Assembly (NCBI GenBank): GCA_944470555.2
Contig: OX104130.1
Span: 58,561,491-58,625,490, forward strand
Reading direction: 5' to 3'
Origin: Heterobilharzia americana
Taxonomy: Eukaryota; Platyhelminthes; Trematoda; Strigeidida; Schistosomatidae
DNA: 64,000 nt
The notes under the pieces are model-generated. The model ran no database searches. It saw only the letters and a list, made by a program, of their open reading frames with translations, and was not told where the DNA came from. Shown here in pieces: positions 13,101 through 25,100 of the stretch (its first letter is position 1; every line of letters begins with the position of its first letter). The translations under genes were made by a program, and so were the position numbers.

Positions 13101-16100
13101 TATAAAGAAGGTACATTGGGAATTTTACGTAAAATTCTTAACAATGCTGGGATTATGGTGGTATTTAAACCCATAAACTCGCTCAGAGAGAAACTTTGTA
13201 GGTTAAAAGATCCAACAGAGCCAATTTGAAAAAAAGCATAATCCACCCATCAAATACCATGTAATGATTGTGATGTCAAGTATTTAGGTCAAAACAGCCG
13301 ATCTGGGTCGGTTAGAACAGCAGAACACAAAAATTTAGCGAAACATACCGTGGTAGGCTCTATAAAGATAAGTAATTTAGAGAAAAACTTGGCTATCGCT
13401 CTGTATACACCGACCCATAATCACACTCTATGTGGCGGGTGGGATAGAGTGACAATTCTAAAATCCAATGTAGCTAGGTAGAGAGAGAGAGAGAGAGAGA
13501 GAGAGACTAATCACAGAATCTCCGTTCATTGAATCCACACCTAACAGGAATGGTTAATCACATATTGCAGACACACATGAAAAATTTTACTGCCAATTAA
13601 ATAAATGAAGTGTTGGACTATATAAAGGAAGTTTGAAAGTCGCATGGTTATTTTAATATGCATATGAGCAATAAATTCTGCTCGAAACATCATCCAGTAA
13701 ATTATACTGTTCCACTGTCTCATATCAAATAAAAAATCTAATATGGAATTATACTCTACCACAATGCCCAAGTTTTTTCCTTACATTAAGGACTACAACA
13801 CCTATAAAAGCACTAGGGTAGAAAGATAAAATGATTATTAGATAACCTACTTTGAACAAAGTGTCTACGTCATACAGCGGGCGGTCTTCAGCAAAACTTT
13901 CTTCACTAATCGTGTCATCTTTTAAAAGTGTACCAGATATTTAGTGGTAAATATAATGCGATAACAAGAGTATGGTATGAAATACTCTACAATTAGATGA
14001 AATGGATAAGTTGATTTTTGAAGCACTATACATAACCTCATCTCCATTCGTGTTATTCTTAATTGTGAAAGAAACAGCCATATGCTACTGACAAAACTTT
14101 TCAGAGTAGCTCTGTAACAACTCTTCAGATTTTAGTAGGCAATAAAACAAGGTTAGTTGTAATTCAGAAATGTTGTATTTCACTTCATCTAATTTACATA
14201 AAGATAGAACGAAGTGTGAGAACTTTCACCATTATTATCACAAAAATCTGAACTACTACTATGAGAAATTTGTAATCATTTATAGGCACACAAGGGCTAT
14301 CGCAAACAGACAGATCAGACGAGTAAACATACTTATGCACAGATAACTCTCTGAAGTTGGTAAATAATACCCACCTGAAACAAAACTTCAAACAGTATGC
14401 AATTTTAAAAAGCGGACTTTCTACCTTATGAATGGAAAAGTATATGCAAAGAATTATGGTCGTCTACTGCATCGTGTAAGTTAAAGCATAATTATCTGCT
14501 TACCTGTTTGAATGCCAATATCTTCTGGAAATGAAGTTTGAACACCAAGTGAAGATTTAGCAGGTGGTAAAGACTGGAAAGTAGCACAAATATGATAAAT
14601 AAGTGGTGGTGTGGTGCAAAATCAAGAGTCAGTTGAGTCAAGTGAAAACATCAATACACACGCTTTAATATAGACAAGCGACAAAATTAAAGTTAAATCT
14701 AGAACACAAGTGCATCACTTCGATTTGCCACAATTCACAGTAGTATACGAAGAGCGGGTGGATAGAAAGACAGTGATATCGGAGTATACAAAATTATATT
14801 AGAGAAAAACCTATCTGAAGATAAAGTTTAGCGCAAATATTCAAGCTTTAGAAGACGTCAAAGAGTGAATACATCTGCACCATTATGTTCGATTTTAAAC
14901 CATGTCACCAAGAGTTCCCAACCACTTTATTCTTTTCGTCTCAAGGTCTCCAACCAAGCAGTTTACATCCCCCACATGGCTCACACCAACAGTCAGGGAT
15001 TTCATCGACTGGTAACATGTCTTGGTCTGGAAACCCTGAACCCTTTTCCAATCTAATCAAACTTCGCCTAGCGTAGCACGTCGAAGTAGGCGGTTTATTG
15101 GCATGCGCATCACATGTCGGAAACACGTCAGTCGATGAAGGTTTACAACCTCATCAATCGACTTGCCTGTTTTGCCCAGTACCCTTCACCTGAACTCAGC
15201 ATTGTTCACACGGTGATTAAACAAAATGCGAGCAGTGCTGTAAAGACACCTATGATCAAAACTCTGGTCTTTTCATATCTTCTACTTTCAACGGTCATGT
15301 CTCATAGCTGCATAACAGGATATAACGGACTGCACCGCAGTATACTCTCCTATTGATCGATAACCAGATATCTCTCCAGTTGGTGTCACAGATGACGCAA
15401 GTCGGCGAATCCAAACGGGCGTTCAGTATGCGAGCAGGGATTTCGTCAGCAACCAACTCATTCGAGCTGGTGCAACTTCCGAAGTAAGTGAAGTGGCTGA
15501 CACTTCCCACCATTTCACTTTCTATCACTAAACTGTATGTGGTCGCAAAACAGTCCTGGAGCAACATCTCACATTTGACATGTGCGAAACGCATGTCAAA
15601 CATACTCAGGTTTTCATTCAATGCGTTCAAAAGACCCTGCCATTTTGTTAGCGTCTTCACCTAGTCGGATAATATCATCTGCAAACTACAAGTCAACCAG
15701 ATGACCTCCAAGAAGTAAATCAGATTGTTAGAGATAACTCAAACCTTTAAAATAAACGTTTACCAAAACTAGATCAGCACAAATGATCATTACAGTATCC
15801 GAACAGGTTAACGTTGTTTCAGCCAGTCTGAATACGATCAAGCTATAGTAACGCGTTATGAATTCACATGGTAGTCGGGCGAAACGCTTGGTGATCGAAG
15901 CAGCTCAATGAGTAAACCATGGATCCGGAAACCCAGTGATTGCTGGTTCGAATACGGCTGCGGTCCAAATTTTCATTTCACCTTCAATCATCACGCAGTA
16001 TAAATACTAGTCTGCCAAACCACGGCTATTTCAGATAGTCAAAATGATGAACGTCTTATTTTGTTAGGAATCTCTATATCCCTTATATTCCATGCCTACA

Positions 16101-19100
16101 AAATTGTATACTTTGAACTGTTTTTCTTTGAGCCCCTTTCCCGCACATGGGCCACATTTCATGTAACCCACTAGTGTTCTGATTGATTCCTACCTCTTTA
16201 AATATACTAATTATTACTTGTCTTTCAAGGTTACTGTGAATTCTATAAATAGGGTCCATTTTTGATAATAAACGTTTTTAGTGTGAAACACTATAAACTC
16301 AACCCCTTACCAGTCTTCTGATTTCCCTCTGCGAATTACTCGGGATGAATCATCCCAACCCCTGACTCTCAATCGTTATTTACCATCGTTCGTTTTCACA
16401 GCTCCGCATCGTAACACATAGTGCTCATCCTGCTCAGCAAGGTATACGCACACAAATAAAGTGGGACTGGCATTCACCATTTGGTCAATTTTCTTTATAA
16501 AGCTATGATGACTTATGAACAACTGGACTGAAATACCTTACGAATCATCTACGTACACACAAAACTTTCAAAGAGTTTTCAAAATAAACTTCCTTTAGTT
16601 GTAAAATATGAACTGGCAGACGGAGGTGAAAGTACAGTCCTATAGTACAAACTGATTTTTATCAATTGAATTAGATGATAAGCTTCTGGTTGCAAGGACA
16701 AGGCATTTGACTTTTTTGAACTAACAATCAACTCGATGCAGGTTTCATTTTTTAGCGTTTAGTAGCAGGATTATGAGTTTTATATTAATGATATAAACAA
16801 TAGTGAACAAAAAATTAGCACAAATTTTAGTTTACAGAATATAAAATCGTTTCAAAGTGCTCACTGTAACAGTACTTGAGATTGTTCTTTCCTTATTTAT
16901 TAAATGAGGGTTCCAAAAAAGTGATAAACTGAGTATCAGGCGTATCGATAATTTTATATCAAATTGAATTCTAGAGAAGGTGATATAAGTGGTAACAAAC
17001 ACTTTCTCACTGCTAAACTAAATAAACTGAAAATAATATCTGCTTAAAAAAGATGCTGATTTGCAGACTTACATGATTATTATTGTAAGATGAATTATTA
17101 TCTGAAACATTCCAAACACATGATGACGCCAGAGTGTACAAAGAGTTGTTAACTTTGTTCTCATTTTCAATAAAAGGTGTAATGTAACAGCCCATAGGTT
17201 GTAACTCAGGTTTTGGAACTAAGTGTGAATTTATTGAATTCTCATTTCGGTCGGGTTTAGAATAATATGGATGTTTCCGTACTTTATTTAACTTTGCATC
17301 TTCTTGAGCACGAATGAGTGATTCATGTAGATATTGTGTACGTTGAATTTCTTCCAGCTGACAACAAATGAGAGTGAAGTAAAATAAACATATTTCGACT
17401 TCACTTACCATGAATGAAAGTTAAATGTTACTTTATACCTTTCTCTCCCATGCGTCAGTGGTCTAATAGACGACGCTTTGGCGTTTGAAGTGATGGCTGT
17501 TGGGTTTGAGTGTCAGTTAGAAAAACATCACCCACCGGGACTGACGAGTCCCGAATAGGACGAAACACGCACCCTGGATTCAACTTCTAGCCACCAACAA
17601 ACAAGTTACTTTACCTAGTTGTAATACTGCCTATTTGTTTATATGGTTTGGTGAAAATGCTAATGCTACATGGCAACAGACGCTCGACAATATTATTATT
17701 ATTATTAATAGTCCCTTGGGTTCCTAATGGAACATAGGGCTTCAGTAGCACGTCTCCATTCCACTCTGTTCTCTGAAATCTTTTGAACCTGGCTCCACGA
17801 CAGCCCAGAAGCTCTCATTCCCTCCTCGCACGATCTCCTCCATGTCACCCTCGGACGTCCAACTCGTCGCTTTCCATGCGGATTCCACTCAGCCTCGCCT
17901 GGTTAACTAGTTCACTAGTTACTAGCCGGTCCTAAGCCCAGGTAAAGAGGGAAGGTTGGGTATACACCTAGCAACCCTAACCCGTAAAACAAATCTAACC
18001 GCTAAAGAAAATTCAAAGCACAAACGAAATATAAAAAAATAATAACAAAATTATGCCTCGCTGGAATCGGAGAGGCAAAATGATGCCAGTTGGTGAAAGC
18101 CTTGGGGAAGCCGATTGGCCGATGTGTCTTCTCTCGATGGAAGCAAAAGTAAACGTGGGGACATGGAATGTCCGTACGATGTTTGAACCCAGCAAGGCAG
18201 CCCAGATTGCAAAGGAGATGAAGAGGTATCATATTGAAGTGCTTGGAATTTGTTCGACAATAAGGCAAACTAATTTTATTTACTTTGGAAGGCTATTTCA
18301 CTTACATATACACAAAAATGTGACCTCTGCTTGATTACGAAAACTGAAGCCTGTTTACCCACAGATGAATATTATTTCATTGATCATATATTTCTACATC
18401 TAACCAATCAGCAAAAGCTTTGTGAGTGATTTCACAATATACGGAACTACCTAATATCCTACATAGTTAACTTCACCAACAATATATACACACAAAAAGA
18501 AGGTATTAACGATCAGTTTTCAAAATCAAAATGCTTTCTGCTGAATTACTCATCCTAAAACCGGGATAAACGGTTTTCATTACAAAAGTATTTCGTAACT
18601 GATTGTATATCAGTTAGATGTAAATAATCAAACTGGTACACTGACTTTCACAAACTATTATTTCTCCAAAACGATCCTAATATTAAAATTCTATTTGAAA
18701 TAGTGGTTAGTAAAATCTTCCTTCAGGTAGCTAACAAATTTCACAGTAGTTTCCCTTAATCAAACCAGAGAACTTTCAGTAACGTTCTCCTTTGTTCTTT
18801 AATACAATGGAATAGGAAGGCAGTACAAAATTATTTGTTCGTACAATGTGCAACTACATAAAGATAAAGATTCAATTAACAATAAAACCCTACATCGTTT
18901 GCTCTTTTCCGAGCATTTTCGACCTCAGCCATCTGTTGTAGCCGAAGACGCTCACGTGATATACGCTCTTCTTCCTTCTTCTCTTCCATGATAAGTCTTG
19001 CCTTTTCTTCCTCCTTCTGACGACGCCTCTCTTCAATTTGTTTCAAATTTATCAGCTAGAAATACACGTAGAAAAAGAACTAACAATGATGTAATCATTT

Positions 19101-22100
19101 GGTGAGTAGAGTAGCAAAGCACACATTTGTAACTATCAGCGACATTCCTCGAATACAGTACAAAAAAACACCAACCATTCGGGCATCTCATCCAAGTAAA
19201 ACCTTGAACAGAACAACGTTTATATTAAGTAACAAACAGTTTTACCCTGTGGTTTAAGTAATTAGAATTATCATCTAATTGGTCCAGGTTCCAAAGGAAC
19301 AAAAGAAAAATATCAGAAGGAAATACAAGAGACAAGCGAAGAAATGAGAGAAGTTGAAAGATGTTTCGTCTCGAAAGTAGAACGCAGATATTATTTACAT
19401 CAAACAAGTTGAATGCAATGATTAAATATTTCATTAGTACTCAGCGTAGTTTCTTAATAAGTAATTCCATCGGTAATCACCAGTTGCGTTTTCTACACTA
19501 CAATCAACAGTTTAAATATAAATTTCAATTCCAAATGAACAAGAAGTAAAAAACATCGTCAATTATATTTTCAGCTTCATAAACTCCTCTGCAACTTGCG
19601 GTATCCTATTATATGGCTGTGAGACATGGCAGTTAAAAGCAGATGTGAAGAGGTTATACACTTTCAAACAGAGTTGTCTACACAGCATTGCTCACATATG
19701 ATGAAATCATCGTGTAACCAATGTATGGGCTAGGCGAAGGGTAGTAGACAAGGAAGGAAAATCAGTCGACAAGGTTGTGAACCTTTGCCGACTGAGGTGG
19801 CTTGGGTGTGTGTTGTGTATGTTCAGTCACTGTCTGCCTCGACGTGCTATGTTAAACAAACAGGGATTGAGCAGGAATAAGGCTCAAGGTGGTCAGAACA
19901 AGAACCCACCCCGGGTGAGATCACGAGTGCGTACTGCTGAGGAGTTCCATACCAGGACGAAACAGCAATCCAGTGTTGCCTAAAACCAATCTAAAGATAA
20001 ATTGTATGCATTTGGTGAAAGGGACATGTAGACTGATTCTACACCTTAAAGTATGGATACTAAAGATGTATTTCTAGTACTTGAGAAATTTAAAACAGTT
20101 AACGGTGTATTTGAAGGTATCCTGACCAACAATGGACTGGATAGTTTGAACGATGTAAACTGGATGATAAATACTGAGTTGTATGAAAAATACTGTAAAG
20201 GTCCACTGATAGTCAAAATTCAGGAAATCATGGTTAAGGATAGGCCAAATGCATTCTTTACACATTGAATAACAAACTGTGTTGGATCACATACAAACTG
20301 TAAAAGGAGTTAACTTTGGACAAGTTAGTATCCAGGAATGACTAACGAGAAAACATTTGATACAATACATGCATTAAAACTTACTCTAGCCTCATGAGCT
20401 AGTCGTGATCGCTCGGCAGATTCTGCAGAATCGTTGTATATTTGCTGAGTAAAACCTCTTACACGATTAAAGCCCACCTTCCACGGTTGACCAGACTGGT
20501 CCTTGGTCCCAGATGATGAGGAAGCACTGCCGATTATTGAATCAGGTAACAAGAAATTTGACGACAAAAAGTGACTAGCTGAGGGATGTGAAATCAACGG
20601 ATTGGTACGTACGCTGCTACTTCAGAAAAAAAGTTTCCAGAAAAATAATGTAAAATATTCTCTAAGTGATGAATTAATATTACTTCAAACAAGAGAAAAA
20701 TAAAAACTACGGGTTTTCTAAACTTATATTGCAAAAACTTGAAGAATAACTGTCCTCAGTTAACATATTGAAGGAAGAAGCTAACCTGTTCGGTATAAGT
20801 ATCATTGTTTATTATTATTATTTTTTTCCCATGCATTCCTAGCGGAACATAGGGCTTCAGTAGCACATCTCCATTCCACTCTGTTCTTTGCAGTCTTTTG
20901 GAAATGGCACCACGACTGCCCTTAAGCCTTCATTTCTTCCTCACATGATCTCCTCCATGTCACCCTCGCCTCGGACGCCCCACTCGTTGATTTCCCTCTG
21001 GGTTCCACTCGAGGGCCTGGCGCATGATGTCCCCAAATGTTCTCGGCGTATATCCAGTCCAATCCATCCCCACTTTCTTCTGCATATTTGTTGGGCAATA
21101 GGTTCTTAGTTGGTTCGTTCCCAAAGTTCCTTGTTGCTTATTCTTTCTGGCCATCTAATCTTCAGTATCGAGCGTAGGCAGCTGTTGATGAATGTCTGTA
21201 GTTTGCTGAAAGTGCTTTTCGTGATGCGCCAAGTTTCTGAGTATCATGGTAAACACCAAATAAGCAACATTACGGTAAGGTGTGAAGTTTTACATAGAGG
21301 TTACTGATTTGTTGAGGTTATAGACTCGTACTGACTGAAGTCCTTTAGGACACATATGAAGTCAGACATACGATGACACTGGGGTAGAAATAAGTTGCCA
21401 AAAGTATAAGGATAGTAAGATCGCGTCTAGTACAAATCTATTTAGTAAATGAATGTTGGACTTAACTGTATAGTGAAGAATAAGGCTACCGTGGTGGGTT
21501 TAGAAAGATAAAGAATCAATGACTGAAGAGTTCAAAAACTATGTTCAAATCATTCATTCTCAACTTTAAGCATTTCGAACTCCAACTTTTTTCTCTTCTC
21601 TCATACACCTATTGTTCATTCTAACAATTTCCGATTTCTGATAATTTGCTTGGTTGCTGTAAACTGAGAAAACTTGATTATATCCATGAAAAATGTGTGC
21701 AATGTGAAGAGAATCAACTTATTAGAAATATCTTTTTAATGAATGTTTACACACAATGATGTTATTTAGTTTTGGTAATATTTCGAGCAAAATTACTGTT
21801 CATAATCACACCAATTGTTGGAATTAAATAATTCTAACAAGATTGTGGTGTTATATGTCAGCGTGCGGTTGCGGCTGTTTGTTTTAAGCAGTTGATTTAT
21901 AACCAGTAAGTCCCGAGCTCGAACACTGCTCCACCTGCCGAGGTGGTATTATTAGTCCTTATACAATAAGTGTGGTCTGTTGCCTATTACACGAAAATGC
22001 ATAAGGTTGCTAAATGAACTTCAGTCTTATATATCAGCAGGACGTCTTGGAACCATGCGCTGCATTTGTTGAGAGTTATCACAGAAGTGTATTTGACTTT

Positions 22101-25100
22101 GGGGCATGTGTTTCAAGCATACATACTAGTGTCACTAAGTATTTAAACCAAACTTTTATGCCCAAACCGACTCTAAGTTACGTACACGAAAAGGTCATCA
22201 GAGATTATCTAGCGGTAAGGACTGTCCAGACTTGCAACTAAGTGGTTGTAATAAAAAGGATCGATAGATTACACCATAGACTCAACAACTAAGTTGGTTA
22301 CCACCTAGTGATCAGTTTGAACATATCGAATTATAAGCAACAAATAGGATCATTGAATTTTCATAACATAAGATGAATACATCACCTTCGTATATCTTCC
22401 GCAGATTGTGACTCAAACTATTTTGTACAGGAAAATGGTCGTACAAGTTGCATCTTAAGTCTCAACAATAGGATGCTAGTAAATGTAGCATCTAACTCTT
22501 GAATAGACAAAAACTACAACCTGAACCCCTAATTTCCAGTCATTGGCAAGTAATATAACAACTTATTGCTCCATGAGAAATCAACATTTTAACACTGACT
22601 AATGGGTACGATCGTGAAGTTCGACGAAAATAGGAAACAACAAGCTTTAATGACAAACATTTGAAGCTCCTCTGTTATAACAAACAATGGAACTTATCAA
22701 GTGACATCTCGAATACAATTCACTATTCACAAGTAAACCGAGAGTAGTAAGTTGTTTCTAAACGTTATCCAGTAAACAATGTTGTTTCACTATGTCATGT
22801 ATAGGCAAATCAGCGCACGATGCAACCGGAAAAGTCAGTAACCAAGTTTATACACGTTAAAGATCTTAACTGGTATCAAGAAACAGAACAAAAAGCTGTT
22901 GTACCATATGAATGTATTTGCAACGCAGTTTAGCCGCTTACACCAACAACTGCAACCTATTATGCCACAGATTCCCAAGTTATTTATTCAGCTAACGAAG
23001 TTAAGTTATAGCACTTGGTATTTTCTCAAGTATTTAAGTTTGCAGATCGTTTATGAATCTGTGGTAAGGTACTAGAGGGAATTTTCGTATATTTAAGCCA
23101 CCAAACTGTGATACAACGGTATACAAAAAGATTTTAAGATTGAATTTCTAGATGCTTGTTGTCTTCGACGATGAGATCGTGAAACAATTTGTTTATTTGT
23201 TTTGACATTTTAAATATGCTCGGAGAGTACTGAAATATTTCCGGAATAAAAACTTTAATATTCGTAAACACTGTTACTACTTTGGAAAAACTCATCTTGT
23301 TTAGAAACAGAACGCGGATAAAAAATGTTGTGGGCAACTCACTCAGATGTATTGGGTCCAGTAAGTTCAAGTCGGTGATCACTGACACGCTGTCGATCAT
23401 TTTTAACAGGTGCTAGCTGACGCCTATCAGAATTGTCTTCCTTTAAAGTCTCTTGAAGATGCCTCTCCCGCATTAGTTGATGTTCTTTTATTTGTTCATC
23501 TAGTGCAGCCTTCCACTGTCGACGGCTCTCCTCCTAGGATAGAATTTAAATTCAAAACATGTGAGAGAAGTTATAATTATACAAAAAAAAATGTACTACG
23601 AAAAGATGCCAGAAATAAGGAAATAAGAAACAAGACCCAAAGGAGGTCACTAGATTTCATTATAACTTTGCTGGCTAGATAATACTAAAGTACAGTAACA
23701 TGCACATCTTACAAAAGAACAGGAAATATTGATCACTTTGTATCAAGTTGCCCGGTAATGTATAAGATCATAAATAGGGTTCAAAAAAGTGGTTTTCATG
23801 TACTGGGACTCAACTATCGACAATAGGAATAACCGGAAATACTTACATTTTGGTAGATAAATGCTAATTTCTAGTATTTGCACAGAGTGGAGACGAAAAC
23901 ACGGTCGGCTTATTTAAATTATTAGTCATCGTTCTAGCTGAAAGCGTTCCTGAGAAACCACAGCTTCACATGAATACGACGAAAAAAAGCATTAAACCAA
24001 CAGTCATTAGACTATGGATAACTGTAGAATGTTACTGATTTGCCACTCATTATCACCATCATCATTAATATCAACATACGACAAGGCATTACCGAGTAAA
24101 GGTCCAAGTTGCTACATCTTGTATCAGCACGTCAAGCAACGGAGCAATAAAATGAAGCACAAAAAATAAAGAAGAATCAATCAAAGGCAGTAGGAAGCGG
24201 TAAACGAGAGGAATGAGAAAATGATGAATTCAGTTTAACGACTACGATAAAGATGATGTGAGGATACATCCGCGCGACTGAGTTAGATTCTAAGCTATGT
24301 CACCTAGGGTCTCCAACCACTGGTCTCAGTTGTCATGTGGATTCCAACCGGCTAGTCTACATTTCCCTACACTACACAGGCTAACGGTCAAAGACTTTAT
24401 GCAATGACCCCATCTTTTAGTCTGACCACCTCTTACCTCTTTCCAATGTACGCCTACTTCAGTGAACATTGTGTGACGAAGCAGACGGTAACTAGGAAAT
24501 GGTAGCACATGTCCCAACCACCTCAGTCGATGAAGGTCCACAACCTCATCAACTGATTCTCTTCTTATGCCCAATACGCTACTCCTGATTTCTACCTTAC
24601 TGGCAAAGTGACACCAAGACACATGGTCTCTGCTATGAGTGTAAAAGTGGCCGAACACCTGAAGCCTTCTCATATGGCTATGTTTCATAACCATATATTA
24701 GAACAGAGAACTGCAGCGTAGTACACTCGACCCTTAATAAACAACTGGATATCGCGGTGAGCCAGTAGAATCCTTTTTATCCACACAAAGATTTCATGGT
24801 CCACCATGGCCGATCCGACTGCGCAGGTAAATGAACCGTTCGACGCAATCAACTAATTCACTCCCTATTGTTAGCCGGGGCACTGTTGAAGACAAGTCCT
24901 GGAGCAACCATTTGGGTTTGTATGGCAAGAAATTCATTCCAAACACTCTCAAATCGCCACTCGAGCTGTTCAGAAGACCTGCATCTTGTCAGCGTCTTCA
25001 TCTAACAGAACTATGTAATCTGTAGATTTACTGTAGATTTACCAAGGAATCTTCCGTGACTAGATCAATCCCTGTGAAGTCAGACGGCAAGAAGTGTTCG

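Noticed and set aside
12977..13246. Minus-strand 89-codon frame
   Set aside because: It is the shadow of the plus-strand Penelope-like reading frame.
13225..13330. Host GIY-YIG nuclease gene
   Set aside because: The frame has stops and the flanking text is that of Penelope-like elements.
18002..18268. Minus-strand frames of 60-88 codons
   Set aside because: They are shadows of the plus-strand LINE endonuclease start.
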